A stretch of 64,000 nucleotides of DNA from Campylobacter armoricus (GTDB lineage Bacteria > Campylobacterota > Campylobacteria > Campylobacterales > Campylobacteraceae). The first letter of the stretch is position 1. Each line of letters opens with the position of its first letter. The notes beneath the pieces are model-generated. The model did no database searches. It was not told where the DNA came from and saw nothing but the letters and a program-made list of their open reading frames with translations. This document shows positions 35,535 through 45,514 of the stretch, one piece after another. Both the position numbers and the translations under genes were made by a program. Where the stretch lies: positions 186,001 through 250,000 of the forward strand of contig NZ_CP053825.1 of NCBI RefSeq assembly GCF_013372105.1. Reading direction: 5' to 3'.

Positions 35535-36592
35535 TATCTTAACTTTATACTAATTAATGCTATGATATTAGCAAGTAAGGCTATCATCCAAAAACGCACA
35601 ATGATTTTATTTTCTACCCAACCTATTTTTTCAAAATGATGGTGAATCGGCGCCATTTTAAAAACTCTTTTGTTAAAAATTTTAAAACTTCCTACTTGCA
35701 AGATCACTGAAATGGTTTCTAAAACAAATACAAAGCCTATGAGTAAAAGTAAAATTTCATTTTTACTTACTATGCCAAGATAGCCTATAAATGCACCTAT
35801 GCTTAAACTTCCACTATCTCCCATAAAAACTTGTGCAGGATAGCAGTTATACCATAAAAAGCCCATTAAAGCGCCAATTAATGCTGATGTTAATACAACA
35901 AGTTCTCCTAGACCTTGAACTTTAGGTAAAAATAAATAAGAGCTATAAATAGCATTTCCACATAAATATAAAAAAGCTCCAAGGCTTAAGAGGGAAAATA
36001 TAGAAGGCACGGTTGCAAGACCATCAAGTCCATCGGTTAAATTTACAGCATTAGAACTTGAGATAATAACTAAAACCCATAAAAATAGCATAAATACACT
36101 GCCATCAAAAATAGCATACTTATAAAATGGTAGATAAAATTCAGTATTTATATTAAAAAAATATAGTAATAAAACACATATAAAAGCAGCGCTAAATTGC
36201 CCTAAAAGTTTCATTTTTGGACTAAGACCCGCATGATTGTCTTTTTTTAAAATTTTACCCAAATCATCTACTAAACCTATAGTACAAAATAACACTAAGC
36301 ATAATAATCCAACAATAACAAAGCTATTGTTTAAATCAGCACTGAAAACACTAGCTATGATGGTGGCAAAGATAAAAACAAGTCCGCCCATAGTAGGGGT
36401 ATGAGATTTAGCCTTATGTGATTGTGGAGCGTATTCATAAATAGGTTGGTTTGCTTTTTTATTTTGAGCCCATTTAATAAATTTTGGCATTAAATATAAA
36501 CTCAAAAATAAAGCAATGAAAAATGCAAAACCAGCACGCACGCTAATATAAGAAAAAAACATATAATTTGTATATTCTGTAAGATAAAGCAA
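35534..36592 (-). CDS. mraY: Phospho-N-acetylmuramoyl-pentapeptide transferase
   Basis: Integral membrane enzyme that makes lipid I. About ten transmembrane helices; catalytic motifs are [18 protein letters not shown] near 113, [13 protein letters not shown] near 185 and [12 protein letters not shown] near 319-330. I start at TTG 36592 ([10 protein letters not shown]), which aligns with the family N-terminus as I recall it from C. jejuni and has AAGG nine bases upstream, giving 352 residues. A longer frame from 36625 adds 11 basic residues without support. Confidence 0.9.
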   Translation of the reverse strand: MLYLTEYTNYMFFSYISVRAGFAFFIALFLSLYLMPKFIKWAQNKKANQPIYEYAPQSHKAKSHTPTMGGLVFIFATIIASVFSADLNNSFVIVGLLCLVLFCTIGLVDDLGKILKKDNHAGLSPKMKLLGQFSAAFICVLLLYFFNINTEFYLPFYKYAIFDGSVFMLFLWVLVIISSSNAVNLTDGLDGLATVPSIFSLLSLGAFLYLCGNAIYSSYLFLPKVQGLGELVVLTSALIGALMGFLWYNCYPAQVFMGDSGSLSIGAFIGYLGIVSKNEILLLLIGFVFVLETISVILQVGSFKIFNKRVFKMAPIHHHFEKIGWVENKIIVRFWMIALLANIIALISIKLR

Positions 36593-36670
36593 AATTTTAA
36601 CCTTGTATTTGTTTTTTAAAAGCATAATTTTAGTAAAATCATATTAAATAAATTATAAAAAAGAGTAAAA

Positions 36671-38149
36671 ATGAGTCAAAAATGTATTTTGATAATCACA
36701 GATGGTATAGGACATAATATAAATTCAAACTATAATGCTTTTTTTCATGCTAAAAAACCAACTTATGACAAGCTTTTTAAAAATACTCCTAATGTTTTGA
36801 TAAAAACAAGTGGCTTAGCAGTTGGCTTGCCTGAAGGACAAATGGGCAATAGCGAAGTAGGGCATATGTGTATAGGAAGTGGCCGTATAATTTATCAAAA
36901 TTTGGTTAAGATAAATAAAGCTATAGAAAATGATACTTTAAAAGATAATAAGGCTTTAAAAGAATTATTACAAAAATGTAAAAGAGTGCATATCATAGGG
37001 CTTTATAGTGATGGTGGCGTGCATTCTATGCATACGCATTTTAATGAACTTTTAAAAATTTGCAAACAAGAAAATAAAGAAGTATTTGCACACGCAATTA
37101 GCGATGGTAGGGATTGTCCGCCAAATTCAGGTTTAGAATTTATAAAATCTTTACAAGAATTTTGCGAAAAAGAAAGGGTTGATTTTGCTTCTTTATCAGG
37201 AAGATTTTATGCCATGGATAGAGATAAGCGTTATGATAGAATAAAACTTTATTATGATGCTTTATTTGCCAAAGCGCCAAGATGTGATGATTTTGTGCAA
37301 TTTATACAAAAAAACTATGATGAAAATATCACAGATGAATTTTTAACCCCAGTTATTAGTCAAACTTTTGATGGGATTAAGGCTGAAGATGGTGTGATTT
37401 TTATCAATTTTAGAAACGATAGAATGCGTCAATTGGTTGCTTCTTTAACCCAAAAAAGTTTTAATGAATTTTTAAAAGAAGTGCTTGTGGAAAATGCTAT
37501 CACCATGAGCTTATATGATGAGAGTTTTAAGTTGCCTGTGATGTTTGAAAAAGAAGAGTTAAACAATACTCTAGCTTCTGTAATAGCTAATGCAAATTTA
37601 ACTCAACTTCACACAGCTGAAACTGAAAAATATGCTCATGTAACCTTTTTCTTTAATGGAGGAAAAGAAGAGTTAGAATACAATGAAACTAGAGTTTTAA
37701 TTCCAAGCCCTAAAGTAAAAACATATGATGAAAAACCTCAAATGAGTGCTAAAGAAGTTACAGATGAGGTACTTAAGGGTATAGAAAATGGTATGGATTT
37801 TATCGTAGTAAATTTTGCAAATGGTGATATGGTAGGACATACGGGTGATTTTAATGCAGCTATAAGTGCAGTAGAATGTGTGGATGAGTGTTTGGGTAGG
37901 GTTATAACTAAAGCAAGAGAGTATGGATATGCTTTTATTATCACTTCAGATCATGGAAATTGCGAAGCGATGAGGGATGAAAATGAAAATATACTTACTA
38001 ATCACACTATCTTTGATGTTTTTGCTTTTGTAGAGGCTAAAGGAGTGAATAAGCTCAAAGAAGATATGGGGCTTAGTAATATAGCACCAAGTGTGCTTAA
38101 AATTTTAAATTTGCCCATCCCAAAAGAAATGGATGAGGCTTTATTTTAA
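36671..38149 (+). CDS. gpmI: Cofactor-independent phosphoglycerate mutase
   Basis: Dimanganese enzyme interconverting 3- and 2-phosphoglycerate. The 492-residue protein has the alkaline-phosphatase-like core with catalytic Ser61 in GNSEVGHMCIGSG, substrate residues in SDGGVHSMHTH near 115-125 and SDGRDCPP near 144, and metal ligands in NFANGDMVGHTGD near 382 and ITSDHGNCE near 424. It is divergent from mraY and 14 bases upstream of fabG, likely one transcript. Confidence 0.95.
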   Translation: MSQKCILIITDGIGHNINSNYNAFFHAKKPTYDKLFKNTPNVLIKTSGLAVGLPEGQMGNSEVGHMCIGSGRIIYQNLVKINKAIENDTLKDNKALKELLQKCKRVHIIGLYSDGGVHSMHTHFNELLKICKQENKEVFAHAISDGRDCPPNSGLEFIKSLQEFCEKERVDFASLSGRFYAMDRDKRYDRIKLYYDALFAKAPRCDDFVQFIQKNYDENITDEFLTPVISQTFDGIKAEDGVIFINFRNDRMRQLVASLTQKSFNEFLKEVLVENAITMSLYDESFKLPVMFEKEELNNTLASVIANANLTQLHTAETEKYAHVTFFFNGGKEELEYNETRVLIPSPKVKTYDEKPQMSAKEVTDEVLKGIENGMDFIVVNFANGDMVGHTGDFNAAISAVECVDECLGRVITKAREYGYAFIITSDHGNCEAMRDENENILTNHTIFDVFAFVEAKGVNKLKEDMGLSNIAPSVLKILNLPIPKEMDEALF

Positions 38150-38163
38150 TTCAAAGGAGAACA

Positions 38164-38907
38164 ATGAAATTTAGTGGAAAAAATGTTTTAATAACAGGTG
38201 CAAGTAAAGGTATAGGTGCTGCAATAGCTAAAGAATTAGCAAGTTATGGTTTAAAAGTTTGGATTAATTATAGAAGCAAACCTGAACTTGCCGATGCTTT
38301 GAAAGAAGAAATAGAAAAAAATGGTGGCATTGCAGCGGTGATTAAATTTGATGCAAGTGTTGAAGAAGAATTTGTAAGTGCTATAGCTACTATTGTTGAA
38401 AGTGATGGTGAGCTTAGTTATTTGGTTAATAATGCAGGTATTACAAATGATAAATTAGCACTTAGAATGAGTATGCAAGATTTTTCAAATGTAATCAATG
38501 CTAATTTAAATTCAAGCTTTTTAGGTTGCAGAGAAGCATTAAAGACGATGAGTAAAAAGCGTTTTGGAGCAGTTGTAAATATCGCTTCTATAGTTGGAGA
38601 AATGGGTAATGCAGGCCAAACTAATTATAGTGCTAGTAAAGGTGGTATGATAGCTTTAACAAAGTCTTTTGCAAAAGAAGGTGCTGCTAGAAATATAAGA
38701 TATAATTGTATTACTCCAGGCTTTATAAAAAGCGATATGACTGAAGTTTTAAGTGATGAAATAAAACAAAATTATATTAATAATATCCCTTTAAAACGCT
38801 TTGCAGATGCTAGTGAAGTAGCTCAATCTGTGGCGTTTTTATTAAGTGATCATTCTTCTTATATTACTGGTGAAATTTTAAAAGTAAATGGTGGTCTTTA
38901 TATGTAA
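38164..38907 (+). CDS. fabG: 3-oxoacyl-[acyl-carrier-protein] reductase
   Basis: NADPH-dependent reductase of the fatty acid elongation cycle. The 247-residue short-chain dehydrogenase has TGASKGIGAAIA near residues 11-22, the NNAG motif near 88, and the catalytic Ser-Tyr-Lys in ASIVGEMGNAGQTNYSASKGG near 140-160. RBS AAAGGAG precedes the ATG. From memory the gpmI-fabG pair matches Cj0434-Cj0435. The acpP-fabF-accA genes, next to it in C. jejuni, lie 16 kb away here. Confidence 0.93.
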   Translation: MKFSGKNVLITGASKGIGAAIAKELASYGLKVWINYRSKPELADALKEEIEKNGGIAAVIKFDASVEEEFVSAIATIVESDGELSYLVNNAGITNDKLALRMSMQDFSNVINANLNSSFLGCREALKTMSKKRFGAVVNIASIVGEMGNAGQTNYSASKGGMIALTKSFAKEGAARNIRYNCITPGFIKSDMTEVLSDEIKQNYINNIPLKRFADASEVAQSVAFLLSDHSSYITGEILKVNGGLYM

Positions 38908-38908
38908 A

Positions 38909-38938
38909 AAGCAAGGTTATTCCTTGCTTAATTTTTTT
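38909..38938. terminator. Bidirectional terminator between fabG and acpS
   Basis: Perfect 8-bp stem AAGCAAGG / CCTTGCTT (38909-38916 with 38922-38929), five-base loop, then AATTTTTTT on the plus strand and TTTTTAC on the minus strand. It overlaps the acpS stop codon and serves both converging genes. Confidence 0.85.
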
Positions 38939-39278
38939 CTATAGCAACTACAGCTATAGCAAATCCACCATCATGAGCTATACTTACGCTTGTTGATTTT
39001 ATATTAAATTCTTTCATAACTTTTGTAGAAAATTTAATATGAGGGGCATTTTTTTTATCTTTAAAAATAATGATGTCAAAAAATGAACATTCTTTTGAAA
39101 TTCCTACTCCTAAAGCTTTAGAAGCTGCTTCTTTTATAGCCCAAAATCCTGCTAAAGTATTGGTGTTTTTAATATAAGTTTGCTCTTGCTTGGATAAAAA
39201 TTTATCCAAGAAAAGCGTTTTGTGTCTTTTGTAAATTTTTTCTATGCGAGAGCATACGACTATATCACATCCAATCAT
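38928..39278 (-). CDS. acpS: Holo-[acyl-carrier-protein] synthase
   Basis: Transfers phosphopantetheine from CoA to the ACP serine. The 116-residue protein has the two AcpS signatures, [12 protein letters not shown] at residues 2-13 and [16 protein letters not shown] near 44-59, with the metal-binding Asp and Glu. It shares one base with fliL, so translation is coupled to a flagellar gene, an arrangement I also recall from C. jejuni (Cj1408-Cj1409). Confidence 0.93.
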   Translation of the reverse strand: MIGCDIVVCSRIEKIYKRHKTLFLDKFLSKQEQTYIKNTNTLAGFWAIKEAASKALGVGISKECSFFDIIIFKDKKNAPHIKFSTKVMKEFNIKSTSVSIAHDGGFAIAVVAIEKN

Positions 39279-39823
39279 TAAGAAACAACAAAGTCAGTAA
39301 AATAAATATTTTTGATAAAACCATCGGTTAAAACCTCATTGATTTTACCAGTTAATTCATCTTTTAATCTTTCTTTACCTTTGGTTGTGCTTACTTCTTC
39401 AAAAGTTTTTGAGGTAAGCGTTCTAATGATAATATCTCTAATAATAGCAACTTTTTTATCAAGCTCAGGAGTTAAAGTTTCAACATTTTGTTCAAGCTGT
39501 ATCGTGCATTTTACATATCTTGATCCACCATCACTAAGCAAATTTAATGTAAAAGGTGCTAAAGGATACATAATACCAATATTTGTATAATCACTCCCTC
39601 TGGTTGATACGGCATTTGTTTTTTTAGGAGTTTGGGCAACTTGTGCATTTTCTTCAGCTTGTGGAGCTGGATTTTCTTCAGAATTTCCGCTAAACATTAA
39701 ATAAGCAATTGCTCCTACAATAACAAGTAAAAATACAAATAAAAATACTACTATTATAATTACTAAAGTATTGCCACCTTTTTTCTTTGATTCTGTTTGT
39801 TCATCTAATGCTTCATCAGCCAT
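39278..39823 (-). CDS. fliL: Flagellar basal body-associated protein FliL
   Basis: Single-pass membrane protein that surrounds the stator units and helps torque generation. The 181-residue protein has a short cytoplasmic head, one transmembrane helix (about 19-49), a Pro/Ala/Gln/Asn-rich periplasmic linker (about 50-75) and the conserved FliL domain ending [11 protein letters not shown]. Its leader contains AAGGAAAAAT before the ATG. It stands apart from the main flagellar run at the start of the window. Confidence 0.92.
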   Translation of the reverse strand: MADEALDEQTESKKKGGNTLVIIIVVFLFVFLLVIVGAIAYLMFSGNSEENPAPQAEENAQVAQTPKKTNAVSTRGSDYTNIGIMYPLAPFTLNLLSDGGSRYVKCTIQLEQNVETLTPELDKKVAIIRDIIIRTLTSKTFEEVSTTKGKERLKDELTGKINEVLTDGFIKNIYFTDFVVS

Positions 39824-39888
39824 ATTTTTCCTTTTTTATTGAAATTTAATGTAATTGTATCAAAAATTATTTTTTTTAAAAACCTTTA

Positions 39889-40527
39889 TTATTTAATCTT
39901 TTGTAAATGTCTATAAACACTAGGTTCTGAAATATTTAAAAGTTCAGCAACTTTAGGGATGACACCTTTTACATTAAAAATACCTTTTTTGTATAAGTCT
40001 GCTATCATTTTTTGTTTTTCTTTTGGTTTTAAATTTTTATTTTTAAAATTATCTATGCTTGTACCGATAATATCTTCTACTATTTCTTCTAAATCAAATT
40101 TTATATATTCTTTGTTGTCTTGCTCGGTAAGCTCATAAGTATTATCATATATATTTCCAAGACTTAGAATTTCATCAGAAATCTTTTTAAAAGCTGAAGT
40201 ATCGTGATTAATACAAAGTAGGCCTTCAAGCTTTTCATCTTTTTTGATAAAAAAAGTAGAACCTGACATTATTTGTGAGTTTTTAGCAGAGGTTTTATAA
40301 TGTGTTATATAATCACGCTCTAAATAGATTTTATTTTTAATCATTTCTATTGCAAAACCACTAAGAGGTGAATTTATGGTTCTTTTGCTAATATGATTAT
40401 TAGCAATTTCTGCTATATTAGTTCCATCTTCACTTACATCATGTAAAACTATTTCGTAATTTCTCCCTAAAGCCTCAGCTAGAAATTTTACCAATTTAAT
40501 GTAATATGTGCGTGTTTCTTTGTCCAT
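39889..40527 (-). CDS. YheO/HeuR-type PAS-HTH regulator (copy A, divergent from katA)
   Basis: A 212-residue protein with an N-terminal PAS-like YheO domain (about 5-120: NYEIVLHDVSEDG, ANNHISKRTINSPLSGFA, GLLCINHDTS) and a C-terminal HTH (about 160-212: KGVIPKVAELLNISEPSVYRHLQKIK). It is a clear paralog of the protein at 45504-46172. HeuR (Cj1387c) of C. jejuni, a regulator linked to heme uptake, belongs to this type. Divergence from katA, a heme enzyme, hints at heme or redox control. Strong RBS AAAAGGAGGGGG. Confidence 0.82.
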   Translation of the reverse strand: MDKETRTYYIKLVKFLAEALGRNYEIVLHDVSEDGTNIAEIANNHISKRTINSPLSGFAIEMIKNKIYLERDYITHYKTSAKNSQIMSGSTFFIKKDEKLEGLLCINHDTSAFKKISDEILSLGNIYDNTYELTEQDNKEYIKFDLEEIVEDIIGTSIDNFKNKNLKPKEKQKMIADLYKKGIFNVKGVIPKVAELLNISEPSVYRHLQKIK

Positions 40528-40574
40528 GAATCCCCCTCCTTTTTTTTGTTATTAGAATGTTGTAGTAAATTTTT

Positions 40575-40598
40575 AAATAAGAATAAATAATCTTATTT
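40575..40598. promoter_or_regulatory. Inverted repeat in the katA-regulator gap
   Basis: Arms AAATAAGA (40575-40582) and TCTTATTT (40591-40598) with an eight-base spacer lie 48 bases upstream of the divergent regulator's start. It could be the regulator's own operator. The base composition makes a chance match possible. Confidence 0.35.
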
Positions 40599-40723
40599 TT
40601 AACAATTTTATTACAAAAAGAAAATATTTATGCTTAAAAAAATATTATATTTGAAAAAATAATAATTTTTATGCCTTTAAATAATAAAATTTATTAATTA
40701 ATTTTATTTTAATTTTTTATAGA

Positions 40724-40756
40724 TATAATTTATTAAATAATAAAAATTATTATTTA
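40724..40756 (+). promoter_or_regulatory. katA promoter and PerR-like operator
   Basis: TATAAT at 40724-40729 is followed by a 23-base inverted repeat with 10-bp perfect arms (40734-40743 with 40747-40756; core AAATAATAA / TTATTATTT). The repeat covers the expected start of transcription and resembles the PerR box. PerR control of katA is established in C. jejuni; binding here is inferred. Confidence 0.6.
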
Positions 40757-40772
40757 TATAAGGAGATAAACA

Positions 40773-42197
40773 ATGAAGAAATTAACTAACGATTTTGGTA
40801 ATATAGTTGTGGATAATCAAAATTCATTAAGTGCAGGTGCTAAAGGACCGCTTTTAATGCAAGATTATATTTTACTTGAAAAACTTGCTCATCAAAATAG
40901 AGAAAGAATTCCAGAAAGAGCAGTGCATGCAAAAGGAAGTGGTGCTTATGGAGAGCTTAAAATTACTAAAGATATTTCTCAATACACTAAAGCAAAAGTT
41001 TTACAGCTTGGAGAAAATACACCCTTATTTATAAGATTTTCAACCGTTGCAGGTGAAATGGGTGCAGCTGATGCAGAAAGAGATGTGCGTGGTTTTGCAA
41101 TTAAATTTTATACCAAAGAAGGAAATTGGGATTTGGTAGGTAATAATACCCCAACATTTTTTATAAGAGATGCATATAAGTTTCCTGATTTTATTCACAC
41201 TCAAAAAAGAGATCCAAGAAATAATTTAAGAAGTAATAATGCTGCATGGGACTTTTGGACTTTATGCCCTGAAAGCTTACATCAAGTAACCATTTTAATG
41301 AGTGATAGAGGAATTCCTGCAAGTTATCGCCATATGCATGGTTTTGGAAGTCATACTTATAGTTTGATTAATGATAAAAACGAAAGATTTTGGGTGAAGT
41401 TTCATTTTAAAACAAGGCAAGGCATTAAAAATTTAACTAATGAAGAAGCTGCAAATTTAATAGCTAATGATAGAGAAAGTCATCAAAGAGATTTATATGA
41501 AGCTATAGAAAAAGGAGATTTTCCAAAATGGACTTTCCAAATTCAAGTTTTAAAAGAAGATGAAGCAGAAAAACTAGGTTTTAATCCTTTTGATTTAACT
41601 AAAGTTTGGCCTCATAGCATTGTGCCTTTAATTGAAGTAGGAGAATTGGTACTAAATAAAAATGTGAAAAATTACTTTAATGAAGTAGAACAAGCTGCAT
41701 TTAGCCCAAGCAATATCGTTCCTGGTATTGGTTTTAGTCCTGATAAAATGCTACAAGCTAGAATCTTTTCTTATCCTGATGCACAAAGATATCGTATAGG
41801 GACAAATTATCATTTATTGCCAGTTAATCGTGCAAAAAGCGAAGTAAATACTTATAATGTAGCAGGAGCTATGAATTTTGATACTTATAAAAATGGTTCA
41901 GCTTATTATGAACCAAATAGTTATGATGATAGTCCAAAAGAAGATAAAAGCTATCTTGAGCCTGATTTAACTCTTGAAGGTAGCGCACAAAGATATATTC
42001 CACTTGATGATGATTTTTACACCCAGCCAAGAGCCTTGTTTAACATAATGAATAAAAATCAAAAAGAGCAGTTATTTAAAAATATAGCAGCTTCTATGAA
42101 TGGAGTTGAAGAAAAAATCATACAAAGAGCATTAAGTCATTTTGAAAAAATTTCAAGTGAATATGCAAATGGTGTTAAAAAAGCTTTAAAAATGTAA
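40773..42197 (+). CDS. katA: Catalase
   Basis: Heme catalase breaking down hydrogen peroxide. The 474-residue, small-subunit (clade 3) enzyme has the active-site His in [15 protein letters not shown]-like [11 protein letters not shown] near residue 46, [17 protein letters not shown] near 89, and the heme-ligand Tyr in [14 protein letters not shown] near 329-342. RBS AAGGAG lies before the ATG. The next gene encodes an ankyrin protein shown in C. jejuni (Cj1386) to help load heme into KatA. Confidence 0.97.
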   Translation: MKKLTNDFGNIVVDNQNSLSAGAKGPLLMQDYILLEKLAHQNRERIPERAVHAKGSGAYGELKITKDISQYTKAKVLQLGENTPLFIRFSTVAGEMGAADAERDVRGFAIKFYTKEGNWDLVGNNTPTFFIRDAYKFPDFIHTQKRDPRNNLRSNNAAWDFWTLCPESLHQVTILMSDRGIPASYRHMHGFGSHTYSLINDKNERFWVKFHFKTRQGIKNLTNEEAANLIANDRESHQRDLYEAIEKGDFPKWTFQIQVLKEDEAEKLGFNPFDLTKVWPHSIVPLIEVGELVLNKNVKNYFNEVEQAAFSPSNIVPGIGFSPDKMLQARIFSYPDAQRYRIGTNYHLLPVNRAKSEVNTYNVAGAMNFDTYKNGSAYYEPNSYDDSPKEDKSYLEPDLTLEGSAQRYIPLDDDFYTQPRALFNIMNKNQKEQLFKNIAASMNGVEEKIIQRALSHFEKISSEYANGVKKALKM

Positions 42198-42204
42198 TTT
42201 TTAC

Positions 42205-42225
42205 TTGCCACTTTTAAAGTGGCAA
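42205..42225. terminator. Hairpin between katA and the ankyrin gene
   Basis: Perfect 10-bp arms (42205-42214 with 42216-42225) seven bases after the katA stop. No T-run follows on the plus strand, so it may work as a partial terminator or an mRNA-stabilising 3' hairpin that keeps katA output above the ankyrin gene. Confidence 0.5.
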
Positions 42226-42248
42226 ACTAAAGATTATAAAGGAAAAAT

Positions 42249-42719
42249 ATGTTTAGTGATGAAGAAGAAAAAAGAATTCAAGAACTTTGTACTATGGCTT
42301 TTGATTTTGCAAGAAAAAATGATTTACAAAATTTAAAGATCATGATAGAAGCAGGTTTGAGTGTAAATTTAAAAAATCATAAAGGTGATAGTCTTTTAAT
42401 GCTTGCAAGTTATCATAACGCTTATGAATGTGCTAAGTTTTTACTAGAAAATAATGCTAGTGTAGATGAGAAAAATGATAAAGGACAAACCCCATTAGCT
42501 GGGGTGTGTTTTAAAGGGTATCTACCTATGTGTAAGCTTTTGGTTGAATATGGAGCAAATATAGATGAAAATAATGGTCTTGGTATGACGCCTTTTACTT
42601 TTGCACTAATGTTTGGGCATAGTGATATAGTAGAGTTTTTAACAAAGCACTCTAAAAAAAGTTTTTTTAAAAAAATAGCTTTTGGTGTATTAAAAATTTT
42701 CAAAAGAAATAAAAGTTAA
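42249..42719 (+). CDS. Ankyrin-repeat protein, Cj1386-like heme trafficking partner of KatA
   Basis: A 156-residue protein with about four ankyrin repeats (residues 14-140): DLQNLKIMIEAGLSVNLKNHKGDSLLMLASYH, then units with the TPLAGVCFKGYLPMCKLLVEYGANID consensus. A basic tail (KKSFFKKIAFGVLKIFKRNKS) follows. The place after katA matches Cj1386, reported to be needed for full KatA activity through heme delivery. RBS AAAGGAAAA precedes the ATG. No signal peptide, so cytoplasmic. Confidence 0.88.
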   Translation: MFSDEEEKRIQELCTMAFDFARKNDLQNLKIMIEAGLSVNLKNHKGDSLLMLASYHNAYECAKFLLENNASVDEKNDKGQTPLAGVCFKGYLPMCKLLVEYGANIDENNGLGMTPFTFALMFGHSDIVEFLTKHSKKSFFKKIAFGVLKIFKRNKS

Positions 42720-42779
42720 ACTCTTTGAAAAAATAAAAATTATAAAATTATCCTTTGATTTGCAAATAAAAGGATAAAT

Positions 42780-44183
42780 ATGTCGCAAAAAGCAGAGAAA
42801 TTATGGGGTGGGCGTTTTGATTTGCCCACAAATAAATTAGTTGAAGAATACACTGCTTCATTGTTAGTTGAACCTAGACTTGCTCCTTTTGATATACAAG
42901 GAAGTATAATCCACTGCACTATGCTTGCAAAACAAGGCATCATAAAAGAGGATGAAGCAAAAACTATTATCAAGGGTTTAGAACAAGTTAGAGAAGAAAT
43001 TCAAAATGGAACTTTTGTTTTTGATATAGCTGATGAAGATATTCATATGGCTGTAGAAAAAAGAATGACACAAATTGTAGGTCCATTGGGTGGAAAACTA
43101 CATACCGCAAGAAGTAGAAATGATCAAACTACGCTTGATTCAAAAATGCATATGAGGGCTGTTATTAAAGAAATTTTAAGCCAAATCATTGCTTTGCAAG
43201 AAGAAATTATTCATCAGGCTCAGAAAAATATCAAAGCTATTATGCCAGGTTATACACATTTACAAACAGGCCAACCTATTTTATTTTCACATTGGATTAT
43301 GGCGTATTTTTGGATGTTAAGTAGGGATTATTCTCGTTTTGAAGATTTGCATAAAAGAATGGATGAGTGTCCTTTAGGAGCAGCTGCTCTTGGTGGAACT
43401 ACATTTGATATAGACAGACATTTTTGTGCCAAAGAATTAGGTTTTACTAAACCAACGGAAAATAGTATTGATAGTGTTAGCGATAGAGATCATATGATTG
43501 AATTTACTTCTGTAGCAGCAATGTGCTTTATGCATCTTAGTCGTTTTTGTGAAGAGCTTGTACTTTTTTCAAGTCAAGATTTTAAATTTATAGAATTAAG
43601 CGATGATTTTTGCACAGGCTCAAGCATAATGCCTCAAAAGAAAAATCCCGATGTTGCTGAAAAAATGCGTGGCAAAACAGGTAGAATGTATGGTAATGTT
43701 ATGGCTATGCTTACAATTATGAAAGGTATTCCACTTGCTTATAATACTGATATGAGTGAAGATAAAGCTCAAGTTTATGACTCTATGGATACTTTAATGG
43801 CTAGTTTAAAAATAATAACCCCTATGATAGAAAAAATGCAAGTAAATGCTGAAAAAACTAGAGCTGCAGCTGCAAAAGGTTTTTCAAATGCCACAGATAT
43901 GGCTGATTATCTAGTGAGAAAAAATATACCATTTAGAGAAGCTCATAGTATAGTAGGTTTGGCTGTGAATTATTGCATTAAACATGGAAAAATGCTTGAA
44001 GAGCTTAGCATGGAGGAATTTCATCAGTTTAATAAAAATATTCAAGAAGATATTTATCAAGCAATTGCCTTAGAAACTTGTGTTGATGCAAGGCTTTCTT
44101 ATGGTGGTACAGGAACTAGGGTGGTTCTAGAGCAAATTAAACACGCAAAAGAGCTTTTGGAACAATATAAGGCACAAGATTAA
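42780..44183 (+). CDS. argH: Argininosuccinate lyase
   Basis: Splits argininosuccinate into arginine and fumarate. The 467-residue member of the fumarase/aspartase superfamily starts with KLWGGRF, has HTARSRNDQ near residue 103 and the mobile catalytic loop GSSIMPQKKNPD near 280. Length is normal for ArgH. It shares one base with the downstream Dcu transporter gene, which is not the C. jejuni context I remember, where argH is elsewhere. RBS AAAAGGATAAAT. Confidence 0.93.
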   Translation: MSQKAEKLWGGRFDLPTNKLVEEYTASLLVEPRLAPFDIQGSIIHCTMLAKQGIIKEDEAKTIIKGLEQVREEIQNGTFVFDIADEDIHMAVEKRMTQIVGPLGGKLHTARSRNDQTTLDSKMHMRAVIKEILSQIIALQEEIIHQAQKNIKAIMPGYTHLQTGQPILFSHWIMAYFWMLSRDYSRFEDLHKRMDECPLGAAALGGTTFDIDRHFCAKELGFTKPTENSIDSVSDRDHMIEFTSVAAMCFMHLSRFCEELVLFSSQDFKFIELSDDFCTGSSIMPQKKNPDVAEKMRGKTGRMYGNVMAMLTIMKGIPLAYNTDMSEDKAQVYDSMDTLMASLKIITPMIEKMQVNAEKTRAAAAKGFSNATDMADYLVRKNIPFREAHSIVGLAVNYCIKHGKMLEELSMEEFHQFNKNIQEDIYQAIALETCVDARLSYGGTGTRVVLEQIKHAKELLEQYKAQD

Positions 44184-45514
44184 TGGATATTATTTTTATA
44201 TTAGAATTTTTCATTATTTTTTCTATGATAGCCATAGGTGGTAGATATGGTGGTATAGGACTTGGGGTTGCAGGTGGGCTTGGTATGTGTATTTTGGTTT
44301 TAGTCTTTGGTATGCAACCAGCTTCACTTCCTGTGAGTGTTGTGTTTATTATACTTGCTGTGATTACTTGTGTGAGTGTTTTACAAAGTGCAGGTGGACT
44401 TGATTTGCTAGTAAAAATAGCAGAAAAAATTCTAAAGAAAAAACCTCAAGCTATTGTTTTTATGGGACCTTTGATTAGCTCTATTTTTACAATATTTTGT
44501 GGAACTACTTATGTAGCTTTTTCTATTTATCCAGTAATTGCAGAAGTTGCAGCTGATGCTAAAATTCGTCCAGAAAGAGCACTTTCGGTTTCGGTTGTAG
44601 CCGCAGGTATAGGGGTTGTAGCTTCTCCTATGAGTGCTGCTACTGCTGCTATGGTGGCTATTTTGGCTTTTAGCGGTACAACGATAGTGCAAATTCTAAT
44701 GGTAAGTTTGCCAGCGTTTTTTATAGGGGTATTTTTTGCGTGTTTGAGTGTGTATAAAAGAGGTAAGGAACTTGAGCAAGATGAGGAATTTCAAAGAAGG
44801 ATAAAAGCAAGAGAGTATCATTTTTTAAACGAAGAATTGCAAAATAAAGACAGCGAGCATGATCCTATGGCAAAAAGATCTTTATATATTTTTTCTTTGG
44901 GAATTTTAACTATTATTTTCTTTGGAACTTTTACAAATTTATTACCTCATTATGAGCTTGCAAATGGTGATATAGAAAGACTTTCTACTCCAAATTTAAT
45001 CCAAATGATTATGCTTGCAACGGCTTGTTTAATTATGCTTTTTGCTAAAGTTTCTGCTAATAAGCTCGGCGAAGCTTCTGTATTTAAATCAGGACTTATA
45101 GGAGTTGTGGGAGTTTTTGGTATAGCTTGGATGACGGGGACATTTTTTGAAGCTTATAAACCTTTATTTAGTGATTCTTTATCGCATATTGTAGAGGATT
45201 ATCCGTATTTATTTGGAGTGGCTTTATTTGCCTTTTCTATGGTGATTTTTTCTCCTTCAGCAACTGTAGCTGCTTTAATGCCTTTAGGGGTAAGTTTGGG
45301 AATTCCACCTCAAATTCTTATTGTGCTTTATCCTTGCGTATGTGGGGATTTTATAGTGCCAGGTGCAAATCAAATTGCTTGTGTATCTTTTGATAGAACA
45401 GGGACAACAAAAATAGGAAAATTTGTTATTAATCATTCCTATTTAAGACCTGGTTTTGTTTTGATTATTAGTGCGACAATTGCTAGTTATCTTATCTCGC
45501 AAATTATTTTTTAA
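44183..45514 (+). CDS. Dcu-type C4-dicarboxylate transporter
   Basis: A 443-residue integral membrane protein with about eleven hydrophobic helices, of the DcuA/DcuB family that exchanges fumarate, aspartate and succinate under low oxygen. Typical segments are AIGGRYGGIGLGVAGGLG near 16-33 and SPSATVAALMPLGVSLGIPP near 356-375. It is translationally coupled to argH (TAATG), so the fumarate released by ArgH and this carrier are produced together. DcuA versus DcuB cannot be settled by eye. Confidence 0.88.
   Translation: MDIIFILEFFIIFSMIAIGGRYGGIGLGVAGGLGMCILVLVFGMQPASLPVSVVFIILAVITCVSVLQSAGGLDLLVKIAEKILKKKPQAIVFMGPLISSIFTIFCGTTYVAFSIYPVIAEVAADAKIRPERALSVSVVAAGIGVVASPMSAATAAMVAILAFSGTTIVQILMVSLPAFFIGVFFACLSVYKRGKELEQDEEFQRRIKAREYHFLNEELQNKDSEHDPMAKRSLYIFSLGILTIIFFGTFTNLLPHYELANGDIERLSTPNLIQMIMLATACLIMLFAKVSANKLGEASVFKSGLIGVVGVFGIAWMTGTFFEAYKPLFSDSLSHIVEDYPYLFGVALFAFSMVIFSPSATVAALMPLGVSLGIPPQILIVLYPCVCGDFIVPGANQIACVSFDRTGTTKIGKFVINHSYLRPGFVLIISATIASYLISQIIF

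Noticed and set aside
40532-40536. Run of five Cs near a start codon as a phase-variable tract
   Set aside because: Campylobacter phase-variable tracts usually have eight or more G/C; this run is part of the strong AAGGAGGGGG ribosome binding site. No longer G/C run was seen in the window.
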